Origin: Pseudomonadota bacterium
Lineage (GTDB): Bacteria > Pseudomonadota > Gammaproteobacteria > Burkholderiales > UBA9220
Length of the DNA: 64,000 nucleotides
Assembly (NCBI GenBank): GCA_021845865.1
Contig: JAJZVC010000005.1
Span: 25,760 to 89,759 of the forward strand
Reading direction: 5' to 3'
Shown here: piece after piece, positions 58,501 to 64,000 of the stretch
Numbering within the stretch: the stretch's first letter is position 1
How the letters are laid out: every line of letters begins with the position of its first letter
Made by a program: the position numbers and the translations under genes
Notes under the pieces: generated by a model
The model's input: only the letters and a program-made list of their open reading frames with translations
What the model was told of the DNA's origin: nothing
The model's database searches: none

Positions 58501-58726
58501 GGAGGGCGCGGTGCTGCGCGTGCGGCCCAAGGCCATGACCGTGGCGGTCATCATTGCCGGCCTCTTGCCTATTCTGTGGGGCAGTGGCACCGGCAGCGAA
58601 ATCATGAGCCGTATCGCCGCGCCGATGGTGGGCGGCATGGTCACCGCGCCGCTCCTGTCCCTGTTCGTGATTCCGGCAGCGTACCGGCTGATGCGCCGCC
58701 GACAACTTCCTTCAGTCGTTAACTGA
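55592..58726 (+). CDS. cusA: Cu(I)/Ag(I) RND efflux transporter (CusA/SilA-like)
   Basis: 1044 aa HME-RND protein. It begins [18 protein letters not shown] and has [19 protein letters not shown] in TM4, the HME4-type motif of Cu/Ag pumps. The periplasmic domain is rich in Met, including [10 protein letters not shown] and [11 protein letters not shown], where CusA has Met ligands. The ATG overlaps the cusB stop (ATGA). A second RND protein of the window, czcA, is clearly a different subtype. Confidence 0.94.
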   Translation: MITRLIQWSVANRFLVLLGTLFFTAWGIWSVKMTPIDALPDLSDVQVIIRTTYPGQAPQIVENQVTYPLATTMLSVPGAKTVRAYSFFGDSFVYVLFEDGTDLYWARSRVLEYLNQIQARLPATARSSLGPDATGVGWIYEYALVDKTGRHDLAQLRTLQDWFLKFELKALPNVAEVATVGGMVKQYQVVLDPVKLTGFGITQAEVKDAIAKANQESGGSVLTLGEAELMVRANGYLKSLADFRAIPLRLVNGVPVLLGDVATIQLGPEMRRGIAELDGQGETVGGVVILRSGKNARETIAAVHAKLEQLKASLPKGVEVVTTYDRSKLIDRAVENLTHKLIEEFIVVALVCALFLWHVRSSLVAIVSLPLGVLTAFIAMRYQGVNANIMSLGGIAIAIGAMVDAAIVMIENAHKHVEAWKREHPGQHLQGEAHWRVMTESAVEVGPTLFFSLLIITISFVPVFMLEAQEGRLFGPLAMTKTYSMAAAAGLSVTLIPVLMGYWIRGKVPDEASNPLNRWLIDAYRPLLDAVLARPKTTLAVATLLFLTVAWPISRLGGEFLPPLDEGDLLYMPSALPGLSAQKAGELLQQTDRLIKTVPEVAHVFGKAGRAETATDPAPMEMFETTIQFKQRDQWRPGMTPDKLVEELDHAVKVPGLANIWIPPIRNRIDMLATGVKSPIGVKISGGNLAEIDRVAQQVEQIAKGVPGVSSALAERLTGGRYVDVDIDRAAAARYGLNITDVQSVVSGLVGGENIGETVEGLARYPINLRYPREWRDTVERLSQLPIVTTLGSQITLGMVARVKVTDGPPMLKSENARPSGWVYVDVRGRDLASVVADLRTAVAREVKLEPGMSLAYSGQFEFLERANARLEVVVPATLLIIFVLLYITFRRFDEALLIMATLPFALTGGVWFLYLLGYNLSVATGVGFIALAGVSAEFGVIMLLYLKQAWHRRIDEGRETDMTLLEAIREGAVLRVRPKAMTVAVIIAGLLPILWGSGTGSEIMSRIAAPMVGGMVTAPLLSLFVIPAAYRLMRRRQLPSVVN

Positions 58727-58746
58727 TGAACCCTAGGAGAATGAAG

Positions 58747-59091
58747 ATGAAAATACTGCTTACTTCCATGATGGTCGCACTGATAGCAAACACGCCGGCG
58801 CTTGCCGCGGATATGGGCGACATGAAGATGAATACCACATCTAGCATGCAAGGCGATGGCAAGAGTCAGGTCGTGCAGGGGACGGGCGTCGTGACGGCTA
58901 TCGACCCTGTCAAAGGCAGCATCACGATTGCACACGAAGCCATCCCCGCGCTGAAATGGCCTGCGATGACGATGCGATTCAAGATCGACAGACAACTCGC
59001 TTCAACCGTCAAACCCGGCCAGCACGTGAAATTTGAACTGGTGGCCAATGAAATGGGCGGCACGATCACGAAGGTGACTGCTCTGAAGTAG
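58747..59091 (+). CDS. cusF: Periplasmic copper/silver chaperone CusF
   Basis: 114 aa from the ATG at 58747, seven nt after AGGAG (an ATG at 58741 is too near). Signal peptide ending ALA, a Met-rich linker (MGDMKMNTTSSM), then the CusF fold: GTGVVTAIDPVKGSITIAH, KWPAMTMRF, with the His, Trp and two Met expected for Cu(I)/Ag(I) binding. It complements the CusF domain already fused to CusB. Confidence 0.92.
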   Translation: MKILLTSMMVALIANTPALAADMGDMKMNTTSSMQGDGKSQVVQGTGVVTAIDPVKGSITIAHEAIPALKWPAMTMRFKIDRQLASTVKPGQHVKFELVANEMGGTITKVTALK

Positions 59092-59239
59092 TTATGTGGA
59101 ACCCCAGCCTGTTTCCGTTAATGAGAGAGCGGCCCCCCGCCAGGCCAAAGGCCGTGAAAGAGATGGGTGCGAAGTTGGAGTCGCCCGGCACACGGCCATA
59201 GCAGGCCACCGGCAACTCGTTTCGTGAGACGACGACTGT

Positions 59240-60661
59240 TTAGCGGGTGGGAAACTTCAGCCTCACGGTCGTGCCGTGGCCAAGTTCGCTATGAAGCGAA
59301 ACTGTTCCGCCGTGCAATTGCATGATGGACTGAACAATGGCAAGACCAAGGCCCGTGCCCGTTCCCTGCCGCAAGCGCGCGCTGTCGGCGCGGTAGAAAC
59401 GGTCGAAGACATGGGGTAAGTCTTGGGCCGGGATGCCGTCGCCCGTATCGCTCACGACGATTTCGGTCTCGCGGTCCGGTGTTTCCTTGGACTCAACTAC
59501 AATCCGCCCGCCGCTGGGCGTATGGCGCAACGCATTAGCAATGAGGTTGCCCAGCACACGCCGCAATAGGCCGGAATCCGCCAGCACGATCCCCGCGCCG
59601 CCAGTGCTCAGGGTGATCTCCTGCTCGTCCGCCATCGCCTGATGGAAAGCACACACGGCGGCAATCTCGTGGTCAAGGGCTAGTGGTTTCTTATCCAAAT
59701 GCGCATCGGGATGTTCCGTGCGCGCGAGGAACAGCAGCGCATCTACCATCCGGGTCAGACGTTCGTATTCCTCTGCGGCCGACTCGATGCACATCCGATA
59801 GTCCTCGCTTGACCGGACCTTGGAGAGAGCCATTTCCGCTTCGCCCCGCAGGATATGCAGCGGGGTGCGCAATTCGTGGGCGATATCAGCGGAAAACCGC
59901 GAGATGCGGACGAACGATTGTTCCAGGCGCGCCAGGAGTTGGTCAAAATTCGCGGCGAGTGGTCTCAACTCCTGCGGCCAAGCATCATCCGCCACACGCC
60001 GATGCAGGTGCGCCGCACTGAGTTCGGCTACGATGGAGGCCAGCCGGGATATGGGCCGGAGACCACGCCGAGCGATCAGGTAGCCCGCCACAACGGCAAT
60101 GACCAGCGCGGCGGAAACGGCAAACCAAAGGGTTCGCCGGTAGGCAGCGAGCACCTCCTCTTCCTTTAACCGACTCATCGCTACCTGCACTGTAAAGCCC
60201 GAACGGATGGCGATCCGGGCCGACATGACACGGTACATTTCCCCATCGCCTGAACGCCAATCCGCGCCCCGTTCATCTCCCGGGGTTTCGAAGAAGGGAT
60301 CGGCAGATTTGTGGCGGCTGAAGATAGCTTCGGAGGTCGGAGCCTCTACCACGATGGCCCCTTGTGAATCCAGTACCCGGAGATAGGTTCCGGAGAGCAT
60401 GCTCGCCTCCCGTTGAAGCTCTTCACGGAATACCACGGAGTCGGTAGGATGAAGCAGTATGGCTCGTATTTCGGCAATCCTGCCCATTAGCATCTGGTCG
60501 TCTTCCTGGCGCAGGCGGTCCACCAGCACCCAATATAGGACGCTGCCGGCGGATGCGATTAACACCACGCTGAGCAGCGCATACCAGAAGGTGAGGCGGG
60601 CGGCGATGGATCCGGGCTCTCCCATAAGACCGACAGGCTCAGTCCCGTTCTTCGAGGACAT
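59240..60661 (-). CDS. cusS: Sensor histidine kinase of a CusS-like two-component system
   Basis: 473 aa: TM1 (about 27-47), a periplasmic sensor domain, TM2 (about 178-198), HAMP, and a kinase domain with the H-box DIAHELRTPLHILRGEAEMA, N-box NLIANALRH and G-boxes DTGDGI and GTGLGLAIV. It is the partner of cusR (23-bp overlap). Convergent with cusF. Sensing of periplasmic Cu/Ag is inferred from the context. Confidence 0.9.
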   Translation of the reverse strand: MSSKNGTEPVGLMGEPGSIAARLTFWYALLSVVLIASAGSVLYWVLVDRLRQEDDQMLMGRIAEIRAILLHPTDSVVFREELQREASMLSGTYLRVLDSQGAIVVEAPTSEAIFSRHKSADPFFETPGDERGADWRSGDGEMYRVMSARIAIRSGFTVQVAMSRLKEEEVLAAYRRTLWFAVSAALVIAVVAGYLIARRGLRPISRLASIVAELSAAHLHRRVADDAWPQELRPLAANFDQLLARLEQSFVRISRFSADIAHELRTPLHILRGEAEMALSKVRSSEDYRMCIESAAEEYERLTRMVDALLFLARTEHPDAHLDKKPLALDHEIAAVCAFHQAMADEQEITLSTGGAGIVLADSGLLRRVLGNLIANALRHTPSGGRIVVESKETPDRETEIVVSDTGDGIPAQDLPHVFDRFYRADSARLRQGTGTGLGLAIVQSIMQLHGGTVSLHSELGHGTTVRLKFPTR

Positions 60662-61313
60662 AGCCCACTCCTCGTAAGGTATGAATTAGTTTCCGTTCAC
60701 ATGGATCATCCACCTTTCGGCGCAGTCGGCGCACGGCGACATCGACCACGTTGCTGTCCCCATCGAAATTCATATCCCAGACCCGCTCAGCGAGCCGCGT
60801 CCGGGTCACCACTTCTCCCGCATGCCGAAGAAGGTATTCCAGCAGCCGGTATTCCTGAGGCGCGAGGTCGAGCAGCTTTCCCGCCCGGGATGCTTTGTGC
60901 CGCAACAAATCCATATCGAGATCGGAAAGCCGCAGCACCTCTGTTTGCCGTGCCGGCGCTCGCCGCAGGATGTTGCGCACGCGGGCATTCAGTTCCGAAA
61001 AGGCAAAAGGCTTGACCAGGTAGTCGTCGGCACCTAGATCCAGGCCCTTCACCCGGTGGGCGACGGCATCCAGGGCGGTGAGAAGGATCACGAGCTGGTG
61101 CGGGCGATGTGTCCTGATTTCCTGGAGCACCCTCCAACCATCCTGCCTGGGCAACATGACGTCGAGCACGATTACGTCATACTCCCCGGTAAGCGCCAGA
61201 TGAAGCCCGTCCACACCGTCGAGGGCGACATCGGCCACGAAGCCTTCCTCGGTGAATCCCCGTTTGACGAAGGCTGCTGTCTTGGGCTCGTCTTCAACGA
61301 TCAGAATTTTCAT
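60639..61313 (-). CDS. cusR: OmpR-family response regulator (CusR-like)
   Basis: 224 aa: receiver domain with Asp51 in VIVLDVMLPRQDGW, Lys in DDYLVKPFAF, and a winged-helix DNA-binding domain (DLAPQEYRLLEYLLRHAGEVVTRTRL ends in a typical RRLRRKVDD). Close to CusR/CopR/SilR. Likely activates the cus promoter. No CusR box could be identified with certainty. Confidence 0.9.
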   Translation of the reverse strand: MKILIVEDEPKTAAFVKRGFTEEGFVADVALDGVDGLHLALTGEYDVIVLDVMLPRQDGWRVLQEIRTHRPHQLVILLTALDAVAHRVKGLDLGADDYLVKPFAFSELNARVRNILRRAPARQTEVLRLSDLDMDLLRHKASRAGKLLDLAPQEYRLLEYLLRHAGEVVTRTRLAERVWDMNFDGDSNVVDVAVRRLRRKVDDPCERKLIHTLRGVGYVLEERD

Positions 61314-61382
61314 TGCCTGTCCCTTGTTGCTATCGAGAGGTGCAACTGGCCGTGTTATGGAGATACTTGTGCGGTGCAGGTG

Positions 61383-62573
61383 TCATCGGCTGCCCCCTGT
61401 CGTCTTCTCATGGCGCAGTTCATCCTCCGCATGGAGATAAATCGAGGTGGTCTCAATGGAAGCATGCCGGAGGTTCTTCTGGATGAAGCGGATGTCGTTT
61501 CCTGCATCCGCCTGGTGCGTGGCAGAGGTGTGGCGCAGCCAATGGGTGGTGGCGCGACGAAGCGTGGCTGCTCCGGCGGGGGCGGTAGCCTCCAGTGCTT
61601 CGGCTGCGCGCCGGAAAACTTCCTTCACTACCATATAAATGGCCGTCGGGGTAAGGAATTGATCGGTGCGCCCGGCCACCGACATGACGAGAGGAGCTCC
61701 ATCCAGCGTCGTCGGCGTGGCCGGCAGGCCGTGAAATTGCCGGTAGCGCGCCAAGTCGGCCATTAACTCGTCGGCCATAGGGACATCGCCCTCGGCGCCA
61801 CCCTTACCGACAACGTGGAGCCACCACCTGCCCCGGCGCTGCGAAAGGTCGCTGGACTTGGCCTGCGCCGCCTCGGATACCCGTAGCGAGGCGCCATAGA
61901 GAAGTCGGAAAAGCCAACGGACCCGCTCGTAATGCTGTTGTTCGCGGTGGGTCACCTGGGGCAGCGTCTCGATGAAATCCAGTATGGATTGCCACAGGTC
62001 GTGGTCCAGGTAGCGCTCCACCGCAGCCCGGCGACTCGCTTTCGATTCCCCACGGCGGCGGCGCAACACGAGCGGATTGCCCGCGAGATACCCTGCAGCC
62101 ACGAGATACGCGAAAAGCCCGGACAGAATCCCCATGGCTTGCCGCACGCTACGAGGCGACAACGGCCCGTCCAAGAGCCGCCGGCTACCGCCGCGGCGCG
62201 GGAGGGTAGGATCAGCCCACTCGACGGAAGGATTGGCGAGAAAAGCTTCATAACCCAGTAAATCTTCACGACTAAGGCTGGACAGCGGCTTACCCAAGAC
62301 GCGGGTCGCCCAGATGAGTAGCCGCACGGCCTCTTTGCGGTAACTGCGTAGCGTATGCGGCGAGTCGGCATACTCGGCCAGCCACAGGCGCACGGCCTCC
62401 ACGTCGGTATCCGCTGCGATCTGGCGCACACAACCCCGCCCGCGGTTCGAACCCTGGCTGCCATCCAAGTTGGGGGGAAGGGCGATGACCGGCAGGTGGT
62501 CGGTAGTGGGTACCAAGTTGGACACTGTGTCTGGGTCTCGTGATTTTTCGAAGGGCTTTTTCGCAGAGTACAT
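61383..62573 (-). CDS. tnpS: Tyrosine site-specific recombinase (TnpS-like cointegrate resolvase)
   Basis: 396 aa from the ATG at 62573 (a TTG just upstream is the alternative). N-terminal SAM-like core-binding domain (about 45-140) and catalytic domain with Arg in LLYGASLRVSEA, HWLRHTSATH, RHASIETTSIYLH, giving the R-H-R-H/Y set. The divergent tnpT-like gene and the edge position identify it as the resolvase of a Tn4651-type transposon, acting with TnpT on the region between them. Confidence 0.85.
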   Translation of the reverse strand: MYSAKKPFEKSRDPDTVSNLVPTTDHLPVIALPPNLDGSQGSNRGRGCVRQIAADTDVEAVRLWLAEYADSPHTLRSYRKEAVRLLIWATRVLGKPLSSLSREDLLGYEAFLANPSVEWADPTLPRRGGSRRLLDGPLSPRSVRQAMGILSGLFAYLVAAGYLAGNPLVLRRRRGESKASRRAAVERYLDHDLWQSILDFIETLPQVTHREQQHYERVRWLFRLLYGASLRVSEAAQAKSSDLSQRRGRWWLHVVGKGGAEGDVPMADELMADLARYRQFHGLPATPTTLDGAPLVMSVAGRTDQFLTPTAIYMVVKEVFRRAAEALEATAPAGAATLRRATTHWLRHTSATHQADAGNDIRFIQKNLRHASIETTSIYLHAEDELRHEKTTGGSR

Positions 62574-62709
62574 CAAAATTACTTGCGATTATGCGAATTA
62601 TCGTAAATTTCGACGGATAATGATTACGTAAATAACGTTATACGATAATATACGCCACGAGCCAGCCTGAATTTTGGCTGTTCAGCGCATTTTCGAAAAG
62701 GAGGTCATT
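62574..62709. other. Probable cointegrate-resolution site (rst-type) between tnpS and tnpT
   Basis: 136 bp, much more AT-rich than its neighbours, with several short repeats: ATTATCGT (62597-62604) facing ACGATAAT (62642-62649), and the palindrome ATAACGTTAT (62632-62641). In Tn4651-like elements the recombination core lies between the two genes. The region must also hold both promoters. Confidence 0.55.
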
Positions 62710-63738
62710 ATGAGCCGTGTGAGTGATACTCGAATCCGCACCCGCGAAGCGGCAGCCCGCCTGGTCGCTGCCGGTCGTCGCCCGCACGAACTGACCGTCG
62801 ACCTCATCTATGGCGAAATCAGGCAGGGTAGCCGCACCACTATCAATGACGAACTGAAGCTCTGGAAAGACGAGCAGGCGAAGGTCGATGCCTTGAGCGC
62901 GGCGCTGCCGCCGGCCGTGGCCAATGCCATGATGGCGTCCTGGGCCGTGGCGGTCGAGCACGGGGAGAAGGTCTTCGAGCAGCGACAAGCCGAGGTGGAG
63001 GGCGAGTTGGCCGCCGCTTTGCAGCGGACGCAAGCCCTCGAAACTGACCTTGCGCGGGAGCAAGAGGAGGCCGCCGGGCTGCGAGCCCAGTTGGCATCCC
63101 GCCAGGCAGAAGTCGAGGTATTGCGAGATGAGGTGACTCGTGGGCGGGCCGCGACCGAAGCGGCGCAGACGCGCGCCCAGACGCTTGAACAGCAGGTCGA
63201 ATCGTCGCGTGCCGAGGCAGAGCAGCGGCTGGCGGCGGCCAACACCGCCCACGAGCGGCGACTAGCCGAGTTGCAGGGGGCCATGGCGACCCAGGAGCAG
63301 ACTTTCCGTGCAGAGATCGACAAAGCGACCGAACGGCTGGAAGGCGTGCAGAAGCACGTCATGCTGCAGGTCGCCGAAGCGCGAGAAGCGTCCAAGCGAG
63401 CAGAGGCGTTGCTGTCCAAGGCGCAACAGAAGAATGAAGAACTATCGGCCAATGCGCAGCAACTCAGGGCAGAACTGGCGTCTCAGACCCAGCAAAGCGC
63501 AAGAACCCGGGAAGACTTGGCCAGGGTGTCCCAGGTAGCGGATCAGTTGCGGACCGAGCGCGAATCGCAGCTCCAACAACTCGCAATGCTGACCGGCAAG
63601 CTCGACGCCCAAACCGCGCAGATAGAATCGCTGGAGAACCGGGCCGTCGGCGCTGAGACTCGGCTTGAGGAGGCGCTGAAACGGCCGGCAGCAACTAAGA
63701 AGAAAGCGGCGAAAGCGGATCAGGCCGACTTGATTTGA
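62710..63738 (+). CDS. tnpT: KfrA-like coiled-coil DNA-binding protein (TnpT-like)
   Basis: 342 aa from the ATG at 62710 (AAGGAGG upstream). The N-terminal KfrA-type DNA-binding domain has TREAAARLVAAGRRPHELTV; residues 90-325 are one long coiled coil rich in Glu, Ala, Gln and Arg; a Lys-rich end follows. In Tn4651-like transposons TnpT binds the resolution site and aids TnpS. It stops 7 bp before the right inverted repeat. Confidence 0.82.
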   Translation: MSRVSDTRIRTREAAARLVAAGRRPHELTVDLIYGEIRQGSRTTINDELKLWKDEQAKVDALSAALPPAVANAMMASWAVAVEHGEKVFEQRQAEVEGELAAALQRTQALETDLAREQEEAAGLRAQLASRQAEVEVLRDEVTRGRAATEAAQTRAQTLEQQVESSRAEAEQRLAAANTAHERRLAELQGAMATQEQTFRAEIDKATERLEGVQKHVMLQVAEAREASKRAEALLSKAQQKNEELSANAQQLRAELASQTQQSARTREDLARVSQVADQLRTERESQLQQLAMLTGKLDAQTAQIESLENRAVGAETRLEEALKRPAATKKKAAKADQADLI

Positions 63739-63745
63739 GCGCTAA

Positions 63746-63778
63746 GTCCTATTTTTACACGTATGTCGGCTGTACCCG
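63746..63778. repeat. Right terminal inverted repeat of the transposon
   Basis: 33 bp ending in GTCGGCTGTACCCG; exact reverse complement of 35325-35357. Confidence 0.95.
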
Positions 63779-63783
63779 AACAA
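63779..63783. repeat. Target-site duplication, right copy (AACAA)
   Basis: Identical to the five bases before the left repeat (35320-35324). Confidence 0.93.
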
Positions 63784-63988
63784 GAGGGGAATACCAACTT
63801 TTTAAAATCCCCCTTCATTATTTCGCATAATGTATATTATGTTAAATATATGATGATGATTTATACCGTCACCTGTAGAAGTTCAGACTTGATCTGACAG
63901 AAAGGCCTTGCCGAGAGGTGGGGTTACCCGTTTTGATAGAGGTGCGAATCTTTATCGAAACAGCGCAAGAGCGCCAAGGAGTAACCCC
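63784..63988 (+). other. AT-rich flank and leader of the next gene, possible insertion-element edge
   Basis: The first 90 bp are strongly AT-rich with no ORF. From 63874 (TGTAGAAG) the composition changes and holds a TCAGA-CTTGA-TCTGA inverted repeat (63882-63896) and an 8-bp pair GGGGTTAC (63920-63927) / GTAACCCC (63981-63988) that spans the leader of the next gene. A TG start with internal repeats is compatible with an insertion-sequence end, but the other end is outside the window. Confidence 0.3.
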
Positions 63989-64000
63989 ATGACGAGTTTC
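63989..64000 (+). CDS. First four codons of a gene cut by the window edge
   Basis: ATG ACG AGT TTC, preceded by AAGGAG seven nt upstream. Four residues (MTSF) are too few to identify; it is not obviously dnaB. Confidence 0.5.

Larger units (their letters stand above)
35325..63778. mobile_element. Complete Tn3-family transposon (28,454 bp) carrying three metal-resistance modules
   Basis: Bounded by perfect 33-bp inverted repeats and a 5-bp direct duplication. The core transposition genes are at the edges: a 984-aa TnpA on the left, and on the right a divergent tyrosine recombinase and coiled-coil protein that match the TnpS/TnpT resolution pair of the Tn4651 subgroup, not the usual serine resolvase. 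About 23 kb of cargo lies between: ArsR/P1B ATPase/cytochrome module, CzcCBA with a second P1B ATPase, and CusCBAF with CusRS. The intact ends, intact genes and matching duplication indicate a recent insertion as one unit. Confidence 0.95.

Noticed and set aside
59092..59239. Possible small gene or remnant between cusF and cusS
   Set aside because: Only 148 bp with no ORF of useful length, no ribosome-binding site and no repeat; left as a convergent intergenic gap.

Overview
The window is bacterial chromosome from a betaproteobacterium. The gene order ndk-rlmN-pilW-rodZ-ispG-hisS-yfgM-bamB-der-hfq-hflX-hflK-hflC-DUF2065-hisZ-purA, followed by rnr-rlmB and rpsF-priB-rpsR-rplI, is the arrangement I know from Betaproteobacteria such as Nitrosomonadales/Rhodocyclales; a species cannot be named from this alone. 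Class III ribonucleotide reductase genes and 2-oxoacid:ferredoxin oxidoreductase subunits point to a lifestyle that includes anoxic growth.

Region 1 (1-15 kb): the end of nrdD, a separate 64-residue protein carrying the glycyl-radical motif, and nrdG; a FliL-like lipoprotein; a compact intergenic unit that reads as an undescribed small RNA (promoter, three CU-rich hairpins, strong terminator, about 2660-2799); a porG-porA pair without beta or delta subunits; then assorted genes (secretin-domain protein, DUF2238, DUF72, YoaA/DinG helicase, exported HIRAN protein, ZIP transporter, rimO, accA, tilS, SPOR protein).

Region 2 (15-35 kb): the conserved housekeeping block for nucleotide metabolism, RNA modification, isoprenoid synthesis, outer-membrane assembly, ribosome assembly, RNA regulation and protease control, plus tRNA-Leu(CAG) and the rpsF ribosomal-protein operon.

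Region 3 (35,325-63,778): one complete Tn3-family transposon of 28,454 bp, with perfect 33-bp terminal inverted repeats and an identical 5-bp target duplication (AACAA) on both sides. It has a 984-aa TnpA at the left end, and at the right end a divergent tyrosine recombinase and a KfrA-like coiled-coil protein (a TnpS/TnpT pair of the Tn4651 type) around an AT-rich resolution region. Between them lie three metal-resistance modules: (i) an ArsR regulator, a P1B ATPase with an APC motif, a DUF302 protein, a diheme cytochrome c, a SHOCT protein and a Spy-like Met-rich protein; (ii) an HME-RND CzcCBA system with a PII-like protein, a double zinc-ribbon protein and an SPC-type P1B ATPase; (iii) a CusCBAF system with a CusB-CusF fusion and a convergent CusRS pair. 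The first genes of these modules appear to be leaderless. Beyond the transposon are about 220 bp that do not resemble the dnaB often found after rplI, ending in the first codons of a new gene that may belong to another insertion element.
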